Source: Ancylobacter dichloromethanicus (lineage in GTDB: Bacteria > Pseudomonadota > Alphaproteobacteria > Rhizobiales > Xanthobacteraceae). From it: 64,000 nt of DNA. This document shows, one piece after another, positions 19,061-26,487 of the stretch. Positions within the stretch are counted from its first letter, which is position 1. The number at the start of each line of letters is the position of its first letter. Location: contig NZ_JAHBGC010000017.1 in the NCBI RefSeq assembly GCF_018390645.1, positions 159,837 through 223,836 of the forward strand. Reading direction: 5' to 3'. The translations under genes and the position numbers were made by a program. The notes under the pieces were generated by a model, which saw only the letters and a program-made list of their open reading frames with translations, was not told where the DNA came from and did no database searches.

Positions 19061-19723
19061 TCACTTCGGTAGGGCCAGGCGCCGCTCGACGGCGCGCATC
19101 AGCGCCGCGAGCACCGCGCAGGTGGCGACATAAAGTGCCGACGTCACCATCCACACCTCGATCACGCGGAAGGTTTCGACATTGATCTTGCGCGCCTCGA
19201 AGGTGAGTTCCGGCACCGCGATGGCGGCGGCCAGCGAGGTGTCCTTGAACAGCGAGATCAGCGTCGAGGACAGCGACGGCAGCACGTTGCGGACCATCAG
19301 CGGAATGACGATGGAGGTGCGGATCTGCATCGGCGTGAGGCCGATGGCGAGCCCCGCCTCCTTCAGCCCGCGCGGCACCGACAGCAGCCCGGCCCGGAAC
19401 ACCTCGGCGAGATAGGCGCCGGAATAGACCGCCAGCGTCAGCACGAAGCTCGCGATCTTGTCGAGCCGCACGCCGAGCTGGGGCAGCGCGAAATAGGTGA
19501 ACAGGATCAGCACGAGGATCGGCAGATTGCGGATCACCGTGACGTAGAGCTGGGCCGGCCGGCGCAGCACGGCGCTGCCGCCGACCAGCGCGAAAGCCAG
19601 CACCAGCCCGATCGCCGCGCCGATGACCAGCGCCACCGCCGCCAGCTGGAGGCTGAGCAGCAGCCCGCCGAGCAGCAGATCGAAGCTGCGCCAGACCGCA
19701 GCGAAGTTGAGCGTGTAGCCCAT
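19061..19723 (-). CDS. Amino-acid ABC transporter permease (first)
   Basis: This 220-residue inner-membrane permease of the HisMQ type has an EAA loop reading RAGLLSVPRGLKEAGLAIGL followed by RTSIVIPLMVRNVLPSL. About five membrane helices are evident. It lies 95 bp after the binding-protein gene; that gap includes a short G+C-rich stretch but no clear terminator, so co-transcription is likely, perhaps with attenuation that lets the binding protein be made in excess. Confidence 0.92.
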   Translation of the reverse strand: MGYTLNFAAVWRSFDLLLGGLLLSLQLAAVALVIGAAIGLVLAFALVGGSAVLRRPAQLYVTVIRNLPILVLILFTYFALPQLGVRLDKIASFVLTLAVYSGAYLAEVFRAGLLSVPRGLKEAGLAIGLTPMQIRTSIVIPLMVRNVLPSLSSTLISLFKDTSLAAAIAVPELTFEARKINVETFRVIEVWMVTSALYVATCAVLAALMRAVERRLALPK

Positions 19724-19818
19724 GGAATTTCCCGAAACGGCCGGCGCAGGCGCAGGCGAAAGAGCGGAGGACGGCGCGGGCGAACGCCCCGCCCCCCGGT
19801 TCTAGAAGCCGGCCCGGC

Positions 19819-20664
19819 TCACTTGTACTCGACCGGGAAGCCGATCTGCGGCGGCGGCAGGTCCTTGCCGAACCAGGTCTTGAAGGACTTGGCATAGGTG
19901 TCGAACTCGACGCCGGTCATCGCCTCGTGCAGGGCGGTGTTGACGAAGTTGAGCCAATCCTGGTCGCCGCGCTTCACCGCGCAGGCATAGGTCTGCGGAC
20001 CCCAGCCATAGCCGGCGTCGACATAGCGACCGGGATTCTGGATCATGAACCAGCCGATCGACGACTGGTCGGTGGCGACCGCCTCGGCGCGGCCGGAGTT
20101 CAGCGCCTGATAGATCAGATCCTGCGCGTCGTACTGGTCGACCTTGGCCTCGGGCAGCGCCGCGTGCACCAGGTCCTCGGCATAGACGTTCTGCAGCACC
20201 GCGACGGTGACCTTGGAGCCGGCCGCCTTCAGCGCGGCATAGTCCTTGTAGGGTCCGTCGGCCTTCATCATCAGGCCGACGCCTTCACGGTAATAGGGAA
20301 TGGTGAAGGCGACCTGCTGGGCGCGCGCGCCGGTGACCGTCATGAACTGGCAGGTGATGTCGACCTTGCCGGTGGTGATGTTGGGAATGCGGGCATCGGA
20401 GGACTGGTTCACGAACTCGACCTTGGCGGGGTCGTTGAACAGCGCCTTGGCGATGATGTGGCCCATGTCGACATCGAAACCCTGCAGCGTGTCGTCGGCG
20501 CTCTTGAAGTGCCAGGGCGCGTTGGTCGAGCCGGTGCCCATGACCAGCGTGCCGCGCGCCAGCACCTTGTCGAGCGTGCTGCCGGCATCCTGCGCGACAG
20601 CCGCGCCGGACAGAAGAAGTATCGAAGCCAGCGCCATGACGCCGGCGCGAAGATTCGCGCTCAT
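19819..20664 (-). CDS. Amino-acid ABC transporter substrate-binding protein
   Basis: I chose ATG 20664 because it is preceded by GGGGAAC and opens a clean signal peptide (RAGVMALASILLLSGAAVAQ, cleaved before DAG), giving 281 residues. An upstream in-frame extension would read through the operator region. The mature protein has the family 3 signature (GTLVMGTGSTNAPWHF, LQGFDVDMGHIIAKALF, PNITTGKVDITCQFMTVT) and ends DLPPPQIGFPVEYK. It captures a polar amino acid in the periplasm for the permeases encoded next. It is the first gene of the unit SBP-permease-permease-ATPase-RidA-IclR. Ligand specificity cannot be read from the sequence; the divergent enzyme suggests a D- or beta-hydroxy amino acid. 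Confidence 0.92.
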   Translation of the reverse strand: MSANLRAGVMALASILLLSGAAVAQDAGSTLDKVLARGTLVMGTGSTNAPWHFKSADDTLQGFDVDMGHIIAKALFNDPAKVEFVNQSSDARIPNITTGKVDITCQFMTVTGARAQQVAFTIPYYREGVGLMMKADGPYKDYAALKAAGSKVTVAVLQNVYAEDLVHAALPEAKVDQYDAQDLIYQALNSGRAEAVATDQSSIGWFMIQNPGRYVDAGYGWGPQTYACAVKRGDQDWLNFVNTALHEAMTGVEFDTYAKSFKTWFGKDLPPPQIGFPVEYK

Positions 20665-20694
20665 GCCAGTTCCCCGTGGTTGCGTTTTGCGTTG

Positions 20695-20728
20695 TCCAAT
20701 ATATTGGATATACGTCCAATCTAATGGA
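20695..20728. promoter_or_regulatory. Paired palindromic operator between divergent genes
   Basis: A perfect 14-bp palindrome TCCAATATATTGGA (20695-20708) is followed by a near copy TCCAATCTAATGGA (20715-20728). The starts are 20 bp apart, about two helical turns. IclR-family operators are often A+T-rich palindromes with TGGA/TCCA ends, and the IclR gene is in this unit. The pair lies just downstream of the likely -10 of the transporter promoter, consistent with repression. Confidence 0.7.
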
Positions 20729-20734
20729 TTGACG

Positions 20735-20764
20735 TATTCACCCTCGCGCCGCATAGCTTGTCAA
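20735..20764 (-). promoter_or_regulatory. Sigma-70-like promoter of the amino-acid transporter operon
   Basis: On the minus strand a perfect -35 TTGACA (20764-20759) is followed after 18 bases by TGAATA (20740-20735). The start of transcription would fall at about 20729, at the edge of the paired palindromes. A weaker plus-strand candidate (TTGACG at 20729-20734, CATAGC at 20752-20757) could serve the divergent gene. Confidence 0.5.
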
Positions 20765-20829
20765 GATCAAACATCGGGACGACGGCGCAACCCCGTCCGC
20801 CCCGGGCCATCGAGCTGGCGAGAATGTGC

Positions 20830-21903
20830 ATGACTGTGACGCAGCCCCCTTCACCCCTGCCCGAAACGCCGGCGGTGCTGGTCGATCTCGCGGTGGTCCG
20901 GCGCAATATCGCGCGCTTCCAGTCCTATGCCGACGCGCATGGGCTGAAGGTCCGCCCGCACATCAAGACCCACAAGCTGCCACCCGTCGCGCGGATGCAG
21001 CTGGCGGCCGGCGCGGTCGGCATCACCTGCCAGAAGGTCTCCGAGGCCGAGGCGATGGTCGCCGGCGCGCCGGAGATCGGCGACGTACTGATCACCTACA
21101 ACATTGTCGGCGCAGGCAAGCTCGCCCGCCTCGCGGCGCTGGCACGGCGGGTCGCGCTGTCGGTGGTGGCCGACAGCGAGGCGGTGATCGCCGGCCTCTC
21201 CGCCACCTTCGCCCCGGAGCCGAAGCCGCTCGCCGTGCTGGTGGAGTGCGACACCGGCGCCCGGCGCTGCGGGGTCGACCGGCCGGAACGCGCGGCCGCC
21301 CTCGCACAGGTCATCGCCGCATCGCCGGGCCTCGTCTTCGGCGGGCTGATGACCTATCCCCCGGCCGGCGGCGCGGCGGCGGTCGAGGCGTTCATGGTGG
21401 AGGCGAAGGCGCGGATCGAGGCCGGCGGCCTTGCCGTGCCGGTCATCACCTCCGGCGGCACGCCCTCGATGATGCAGGCGGCCGAGGCGCCGGTGACCAC
21501 GGAATACCGCCCCGGCACCTATGTCTACAATGACCGCTCGCTGGTGGAGCGCGGCGTCTGCGGCTGGGACGACTGCGCCCTCACCGTGCTCGCCACCGTC
21601 GTCTCGGTGCCGGCGCCGGGCCGCGCTATCATCGATGCCGGGTCAAAGACGCTGACCTCCGACCTGCTCGGGCTCAGCGGCTATGGCCATGTGCTCGGCC
21701 GGCCGGACATCGCCATCGACCAGCTCTCCGAGGAGCACGGCCGGCTGGTCAACGAGGGGCCGATCGGGCTTGCGGTCGGCGAGACCGTGCGCATCGTGCC
21801 CAACCATGCCTGCGTGGTCACCAACATGGTGGACGCGGTGTACGCGCTGGACGACGGGCGGCTCGAACGCTGGCCGGTGCCGGCGCGCGGCTGCATCACC
21901 TGA
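20830..21903 (+). CDS. Fold-type III PLP enzyme, D-serine dehydratase/D-threonine aldolase-like
   Basis: The 357-residue product has an alanine-racemase-like N-terminal barrel with the PLP lysine in RPHIKTHK (Lys46) and PLP-binding phrases ECDTGARRCGVD and TSGGTPSM. The C-terminal beta domain carries PNHAC (His326, Cys328). In the eukaryotic-type D-serine dehydratase the metal is held by His-x-Cys, while D-threonine aldolases use His-x-Asp, so this protein looks more like the dehydratase (family knowledge; not proof of substrate). I chose ATG 20830; ATG 20824 is two codons earlier. It is transcribed away from an amino-acid importer and a RidA gene, which fits a PLP dehydratase releasing an enamine. 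Alternative: D-threonine or hydroxy-amino-acid aldolase. Confidence 0.82.
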   Translation: MTVTQPPSPLPETPAVLVDLAVVRRNIARFQSYADAHGLKVRPHIKTHKLPPVARMQLAAGAVGITCQKVSEAEAMVAGAPEIGDVLITYNIVGAGKLARLAALARRVALSVVADSEAVIAGLSATFAPEPKPLAVLVECDTGARRCGVDRPERAAALAQVIAASPGLVFGGLMTYPPAGGAAAVEAFMVEAKARIEAGGLAVPVITSGGTPSMMQAAEAPVTTEYRPGTYVYNDRSLVERGVCGWDDCALTVLATVVSVPAPGRAIIDAGSKTLTSDLLGLSGYGHVLGRPDIAIDQLSEEHGRLVNEGPIGLAVGETVRIVPNHACVVTNMVDAVYALDDGRLERWPVPARGCIT

Positions 21904-21944
21904 CGGGGGCGCGGCTCTGGCGGGCGCGTCAGTGGTGGCTGCCG

Positions 21945-22847
21945 TCAGTCGTGGCCGACGAGGAAGTCGGACACCGCGCGCAGGCAGGCCTCCTTCTCCT
22001 CCACATGCGGCATGTGGCTGGACTCCGGGAACAGCACCCACTGGCATCCCGGCACCTTCTCGACATAGGGCCGCACCACCTCCGGCGTCGCCTCGTCATG
22101 GGCGCCGGAGATCAGCAGCGTCGGCGCCATGATGGCGTGAAGCCGGTCCTCGATGGTCCAGTCCTTCATCGTGCCGATGACGTGGAACTCGGTCGGCCCG
22201 TTCATGTGGCGGTAGACGGTGTTGTCCGCGTCCATCGCCGCGAAGGTGCGGGCGACCTCCTCCGGCCAGGGCGTGACGCGGCAGACATGCCGGTCGTAGA
22301 ACACCCGCGAGGCCGTGATGTAGTCCGGGTCAGTCAGCGTGCCGGCGGCCTCGTGGGCGAGCAGCGTCGCCTGCACCTCGGCCGGCAGTTCGCGGCGCAG
22401 CCGGTTGGCCTCGGCCACCCAGGTGTGCATGTTGGCGGGCGAATTGGCGATGATGAGGGCCTTGAGACCCTGCGGCCGGCGCACCGCGTGCTCGGCGCCC
22501 AGCATCCCGCCCCAGGACTGGCCGAGAAAGGCGTAGCGCGGCGCAATGCCAAGATGGGCGAGCAGGGCATCGAGTTCCGCCAGGAACAGGTCGACGGTCC
22601 AGAACTCCGGACCCTTCTCCGGCAGATGGGTGGAGTGGCCATTGCCGAGCTGGTCGTAATGGATGACCGCGCGGCCATCGAGCGCGGCGATGCCCTTGAA
22701 GGAATCGACATAGTCATGGGTGCAGCCCGGCCCGCCATGGGCCACCACCAGCGGCAGGCGCCCGCCGTCGAGATCGCCCGTCACCCGGTACCAGGTCTCG
22801 TATCCCCGGAAGGGCATGCGCCCTTCCACGCTCGCCAGCGCGTTCAT
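21945..22847 (-). CDS. Proline iminopeptidase-family alpha/beta hydrolase (copy 1)
   Basis: The product has 300 residues, the usual length for the S33 prolyl aminopeptidase family. The oxyanion motif HGGPG, the nucleophile elbow GQSWGG, the acid in [11 protein letters not shown] and the His in ESSHMPHVE complete the triad. It is predicted to release N-terminal residues from small peptides or to cleave related amides in the cytoplasm. ATG 22847 has GGAGAGAA just upstream. It lies next to a LuxR-type regulator gene and is preceded, 64 bp upstream, by one copy of the 20-bp element also found before the second hydrolase. TATCCT at 22890-22885 (minus) is a plausible -10. It converges with the PLP enzyme gene. 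Confidence 0.9.
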   Translation of the reverse strand: MNALASVEGRMPFRGYETWYRVTGDLDGGRLPLVVAHGGPGCTHDYVDSFKGIAALDGRAVIHYDQLGNGHSTHLPEKGPEFWTVDLFLAELDALLAHLGIAPRYAFLGQSWGGMLGAEHAVRRPQGLKALIIANSPANMHTWVAEANRLRRELPAEVQATLLAHEAAGTLTDPDYITASRVFYDRHVCRVTPWPEEVARTFAAMDADNTVYRHMNGPTEFHVIGTMKDWTIEDRLHAIMAPTLLISGAHDEATPEVVRPYVEKVPGCQWVLFPESSHMPHVEEKEACLRAVSDFLVGHD

Positions 22848-22911
22848 GCCGGTTCTCTCCTGCGGCCGTCCTTCGATGGCCGGGAGGATAGGCAGTCGCG
22901 CCGGGAGGCGG

Positions 22912-22931
22912 CAGCTATAAGGAATGATAGG
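22912..22931 (-). promoter_or_regulatory. Candidate LuxR-solo binding site (pip box 1)
   Basis: Read toward the hydrolase gene this is CCTATCATTCCTTATAGCTG, 18/20 identical to the site at 23752-23771. Its core CTAT-N8-ATAG is an imperfect inverted repeat of lux-box size. It ends 64 bp before the start codon of the hydrolase it faces, so with a -10 at 22890-22885 it would overlap the -35, the usual place for LuxR activation. Confidence 0.72.
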
Positions 22932-22955
22932 CGAAGAGAGGCCGGGACCGGCGCA

Positions 22956-23717
22956 TCAGTCGAGCAGGCGCAGCCGCGCGGCGCGCACCGCCGCCTGGGT
23001 GCGGTTCTTCGCCTCCAGCTTGCGCATGGCGGCGTTGAGATGCATCACCACCGTCGGCACCGAGCGGCCGAGCAGGCGGGAAATCTCCTTGGCCGAGAGC
23101 CCCTCGGCGGCGTGGCGCAGGCATTCGCGCTCGCGGGCGGTCAGCCGGGGCAGCCCGTCGAGCCGGCGATCCTCGCGCAGCACGGTCGTCGCCGCGTGCT
23201 GGAACAGGTGGGCGAGCAGGCCGAAATCACCGAGGCAGCCCGGCGCGTCGCGTTCGGCGAAGCGCCCGTCGCCGCAGCGTATGCCGGTTACGGTGGCATA
23301 GTCGCCGCCCGGCATGTGCACCGGCACGGTGACGCCGGCGCTCAGCCCCCGCGCGGCGAGGAAATCGGCCACCGGGGCGCTGTCCTCGTTCATGAAGCCG
23401 CGGATCAGCGTTTCGGCCCGGGGGTCATAGTTCCACACGAAGGGCCGCGTGGTGCCCAGCGCCACCTTCTGCACCGGGTCGAGGCGGAAATAGCCGCGAT
23501 CGAACCAGTAGTCGCGCATGGTCTCGTCGACATTGCGCAATTCCAGCACCGAGGGCAGCATCTGCTCGCCATGCAGATCGTAGCGTGCCGGGGTATAGTC
23601 GTAGATCAGCGCATCGAAGCCGAAATCGGCCATCGCCTCGAACAGCAGGTCGACCCGTGCGCCCAGCGTGGATGCGGCGCCGAGCCGCTGCTCAATGGTC
23701 CCGATGTCGGCACCCAT
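22956..23717 (-). CDS. LuxR solo of the plant-associated OryR/PipR type
   Basis: The start at ATG 23717 (GAGAAGGA about 9 bases upstream) gives 253 residues. The N-terminal autoinducer-binding domain keeps Asp80-Pro81 and Trp95, which align with TraR Asp70-Pro71 and Trp85. The positions matching TraR Trp57 and Tyr61 are Met67 and Trp71. This Met/Trp pair marks the LuxR solos of plant-associated bacteria (OryR, XccR, PsoR, PipR), which answer plant-derived compounds rather than acyl-homoserine lactones (family knowledge). The C-terminal LuxR HTH is intact (LTARERECLRHAAEGLSAKE, ISRLLGRSVPTVVMHLNAAM). No luxI gene is nearby. It sits between two iminopeptidase genes and beside a peptide transporter, the arrangement known for PipR. 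Confidence 0.9.
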   Translation of the reverse strand: MGADIGTIEQRLGAASTLGARVDLLFEAMADFGFDALIYDYTPARYDLHGEQMLPSVLELRNVDETMRDYWFDRGYFRLDPVQKVALGTTRPFVWNYDPRAETLIRGFMNEDSAPVADFLAARGLSAGVTVPVHMPGGDYATVTGIRCGDGRFAERDAPGCLGDFGLLAHLFQHAATTVLREDRRLDGLPRLTARERECLRHAAEGLSAKEISRLLGRSVPTVVMHLNAAMRKLEAKNRTQAAVRAARLRLLD

Positions 23718-23751
23718 GGCCGCGCGTCCTTCTCCGGTCTGCGGGGTGCAA

Positions 23752-23771
23752 CCTATCACTTCTTATAGCTG
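23752..23771 (+). promoter_or_regulatory. Candidate LuxR-solo binding site (pip box 2)
   Basis: CCTATCACTTCTTATAGCTG, in the same orientation relative to its downstream hydrolase as box 1 and ending 66 bp before that start codon. TAGGAA at 23792-23797 could be the -10, 20 bases after the box (21 in the other promoter). It lies in the divergent region between the luxR-type gene and the hydrolase-transporter operon. Confidence 0.72.
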
Positions 23772-23837
23772 GTTTGGACTCCCGATTTCTCTAGGAATTG
23801 AGCATGCCTTTTTGTTGAGCAGGGACGGGCCGAAGCA

Positions 23838-24725
23838 ATGTGGCGTGAGATCGAGCCGCATGAGCGGCGTGAGGTAATGGTGGGCACGCACCGCGTCGTC
23901 GCCTATCTGTTCGGCGCCGGCGAGGAAACCGTGCTGCTGCTCAATGGCGGCCCGGGCCTGCCCTGCGACTATCTGCGCGAGGCGCATTCCTGCCTGATCG
24001 ACCATGGCTACCGCGTCGTCGCCTTCGACCAGCTCGGCACCGGCGCCGCCGACCGGCCGACCGACCCGGCGCTGTGGACCATCGGGCGCTATGTCGAGGA
24101 GACCGAGACGGTGCGCACCGCGCTCGGCCTCGGCAAGGTGCACCTGCTCGGCCATAGCTGGGGCGGCTGGCTCGCCATCGACTACGCCCTCGCCTACCCG
24201 CAGGCGCTGAAAAGCCTGATCCTCGCCGACACGGTGGCGGACATGCCGCACCTGGTGAGCGAACTGGAGAAGCTGCGCGCCGCGCTCGGCCCGGAAACGG
24301 TGGCGATGATGCAGAAGCACGAGGCGGCCGGCAGTTTCGACCATCCCGAATACCAGGCCGCCATCACCCTGCTGAACTACCGCCACGTCTGCCGGCTGGC
24401 GCAATGGCCGGCGCCGGTGCAGCGCTCGCTGTCCGACTGGAACATGGGCCCGTACATGACCATGCAGGGGCCGAACGAGTTCCTCTATACCGGCAATCTG
24501 AAGGACTGGAACCGCATTCCCGACCTGCCTGGCATCACCGTGCCGACCCTCGTCGTGGTGGGCGAGCGCGACGAACTGACCCCGGCCTGCGCCATGAAGA
24601 TGAACAACGCGCTGCCGGATGCGCGCATCAATGTGGTGGCCAATGCCAGCCACATGCCGTTCTACGAAAATCCGGCGGGCTACTACCCGCCTTTGCTCGA
24701 CTTCCTCGCCAGCGTATCGCGATAG
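23838..24725 (+). CDS. Proline iminopeptidase-family alpha/beta hydrolase (copy 2)
   Basis: This 295-residue S33-type hydrolase has NGGPG (oxyanion), GHSWGG (nucleophile Ser), GERDELTP (acid) and ASHMPF (His). It is a clear but distant paralogue of the hydrolase at 21945-22847; both share long stretches around DQLG and the helical cap ending NRHVCR/YRHVCRL. It is the first gene of a five-gene run with a peptide importer; the permease start lies 2 bp after its stop. The plan suggests that a peptide or peptide-like signal is imported and then cleaved by the hydrolase. A 20-bp candidate activator site lies 66 bp upstream. Confidence 0.9.
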   Translation: MWREIEPHERREVMVGTHRVVAYLFGAGEETVLLLNGGPGLPCDYLREAHSCLIDHGYRVVAFDQLGTGAADRPTDPALWTIGRYVEETETVRTALGLGKVHLLGHSWGGWLAIDYALAYPQALKSLILADTVADMPHLVSELEKLRAALGPETVAMMQKHEAAGSFDHPEYQAAITLLNYRHVCRLAQWPAPVQRSLSDWNMGPYMTMQGPNEFLYTGNLKDWNRIPDLPGITVPTLVVVGERDELTPACAMKMNNALPDARINVVANASHMPFYENPAGYYPPLLDFLASVSR

Positions 24726-24727
24726 AG

Positions 24728-25666
24728 ATGCACCGCTACTCCTTCATCCTCACGCGCCCGCTGCAATTCGTGCCGGTGGTGTTCGGCGTCAGCCTCATCA
24801 CCTTCATACTGGTGCGGATGATCCCGGGCGACCCCGCCCGCGTGCTGCTGGGCGCGCGCGCCACCCCGACCGCGATCGCCAATATCCGGGCCCAGTACGG
24901 GCTCGATGAGCCGCTGTGGCTGCAATATGTCTACTTCCTGCGCAACCTCGCCCATGGCGAGATGGGCACCTCGATCGTCTACAAGATCGACGTGCTGCGG
25001 CTGATCGCGACCCGCATCGAGCCGACCTTCGCGCTGGTGCTGTGCAGCGTGCTGCTCTCCATCCTCATCGCGGTGCCGCTCGCCGCGCTCGCCGCCCGCA
25101 ACCAGGGCCGGCCGGTCGACCATGCGATCCGCATCGTCTCCACCTTCGGCATCGGCTTCCCCCCGTTCTGGCTCGGGCTGATGCTGATGATGCTGCTGGC
25201 GGTGAGGTTTCCGCTGTTTCCGGTCTCCGGCTATGGCGACACGCTGGGCGAGAAGCTCCTCCACCTCGCTTTGCCCTCGCTCACCATCGCGCTGTCGCTG
25301 TCCACCGTGCTGCTGCGCTCGCTGCGCGCGGCCATGGTCGACTGGCTGAAATCGGATGTCGCGACCGCCGCCCGCGCCCGCGGCATGCCGGAGCACATCG
25401 TGTTCTGGCGCCATGTGCTGCCCAACTCCATCGCCCCCTCGATCAACCTGCTGGCGGTCAATATCGGCTGGCTGATCGGCGGCACGGTGGTGATCGAGAG
25501 CATCTTCGCCGTGCCGGGCATGGGGCAACTGCTGGTGCGGGCCATCTTCTCGCGCGACTACATGGTGGTGCAGGGCGTCGCCATGGTGTTTGCCTGCGCC
25601 ACCGTGCTGGTGAACTTCCTCGCCGACATCGCCACCGTCTTCGTCGACCCCAGGGTGAAGCTGTGA
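24728..25666 (+). CDS. Peptide ABC transporter permease, DppB-like
   Basis: The start is ATG 24728, two bases after the hydrolase stop, giving 312 residues. Features are the DppB/OppB N-terminus (LQFVPVVFGVSLITFILVRM then IPGDPARVLLG), six membrane helices, and the EAA loop (VATAARARGMPEHIVFWRHV then LPNS). It forms half of the inner-membrane channel of a dipeptide/oligopeptide importer. Its last four bases overlap the GTG start of the partner permease. Confidence 0.94.
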   Translation: MHRYSFILTRPLQFVPVVFGVSLITFILVRMIPGDPARVLLGARATPTAIANIRAQYGLDEPLWLQYVYFLRNLAHGEMGTSIVYKIDVLRLIATRIEPTFALVLCSVLLSILIAVPLAALAARNQGRPVDHAIRIVSTFGIGFPPFWLGLMLMMLLAVRFPLFPVSGYGDTLGEKLLHLALPSLTIALSLSTVLLRSLRAAMVDWLKSDVATAARARGMPEHIVFWRHVLPNSIAPSINLLAVNIGWLIGGTVVIESIFAVPGMGQLLVRAIFSRDYMVVQGVAMVFACATVLVNFLADIATVFVDPRVKL

Positions 25667-26487
25667 GCGCGCCCGCCCTCCCCCGCCCGCTCAACCCCAC
25701 GCTGGTCGCCGGGCTCGCCATCGTCGGCCTGTTCGCGCTGGCCGCCCTCGCCGCGCCGCTGATCGCGCCCGCCGACCCGATCTACCAGGACGCGGCGGCG
25801 CGGCTGCAGGCGCCGTCCCTCGCCCATCCGTTCGGCACCGACAATTTCGGCCGCGACATCCTCTCGCGCATCATCTACGGCGCGCGGGTGGACCTGCAGA
25901 TGGCGGTGATCGGGGTGTTCTTCCCGCTCGTCATCGGCACGGTGATCGGGGCGCTGGCCGGCTTCTTCGGCGGCCTCGTCGACGCGGTGCTGATGCGGCT
26001 GATCGACATCATCCTCGCCTTCCCGTTCCTCGTGCTGATGCTCTCGATCATCGCCATTCTCGGGCCGGGCCTTTCCAGCTTCTACATCGCCATGGCGCTG
26101 GTCGGCTGGGTGTCCTATGCGCGGCTGATCCGGGCGCAGATCCTGGTGCTGAAGAACGCCGATTACGCGGTGGCGGCAGTGAGCCTCGGCTTCTCCCGCT
26201 CGCGCGTGCTGTTCCGCCACCTGCTGCCCAATTCGGTGGCGGGCTCGCTGGTGTTCTGCATGTCCGACGCGGTGCTGGTGCTGCTGTCGGGCGCGGCGAT
26301 CTCCTATCTCGGGCTCGGCGTGCAGCCGCCCACCGCCGAATGGGGCATCATGGTCGCAGAAGGCCAGGCCTTCCTGTCGCAGGCGTGGTGGATCACGCTG
26401 TTTCCCGGCCTGTCCATCGTCTTCCTCGCCTTCGGCTTCTCGATGATCGGCGACGCGCTCGGCGAAATCATGGGGGTCCACGAGTGA
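25663..26487 (+). CDS. Peptide ABC transporter permease, DppC-like
   Basis: GTG start at 25663 overlaps the stop of the DppB-like gene (GTGA). The 274-residue product has the DppC pattern: HPFGTDNFGRDILSRIIYGA near residue 45, six membrane helices, the EAA segment (VAAVSLGFSRSRVLFRHLLP) and the conserved end SYLGLGVQPPTAEWG. It pairs with the DppB-like permease. The next gene again begins in a GTGA overlap, so the whole run is translationally coupled. Confidence 0.94.
   Translation: MSAPALPRPLNPTLVAGLAIVGLFALAALAAPLIAPADPIYQDAAARLQAPSLAHPFGTDNFGRDILSRIIYGARVDLQMAVIGVFFPLVIGTVIGALAGFFGGLVDAVLMRLIDIILAFPFLVLMLSIIAILGPGLSSFYIAMALVGWVSYARLIRAQILVLKNADYAVAAVSLGFSRSRVLFRHLLPNSVAGSLVFCMSDAVLVLLSGAAISYLGLGVQPPTAEWGIMVAEGQAFLSQAWWITLFPGLSIVFLAFGFSMIGDALGEIMGVHE

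Noticed and set aside
23780..23803. CTCCCGATTTCTCTAGGAATTGAG as a lux box
   Set aside because: Only the outer three bases and one inner pair are symmetric. The conserved element at 23752-23771 is a far better candidate.
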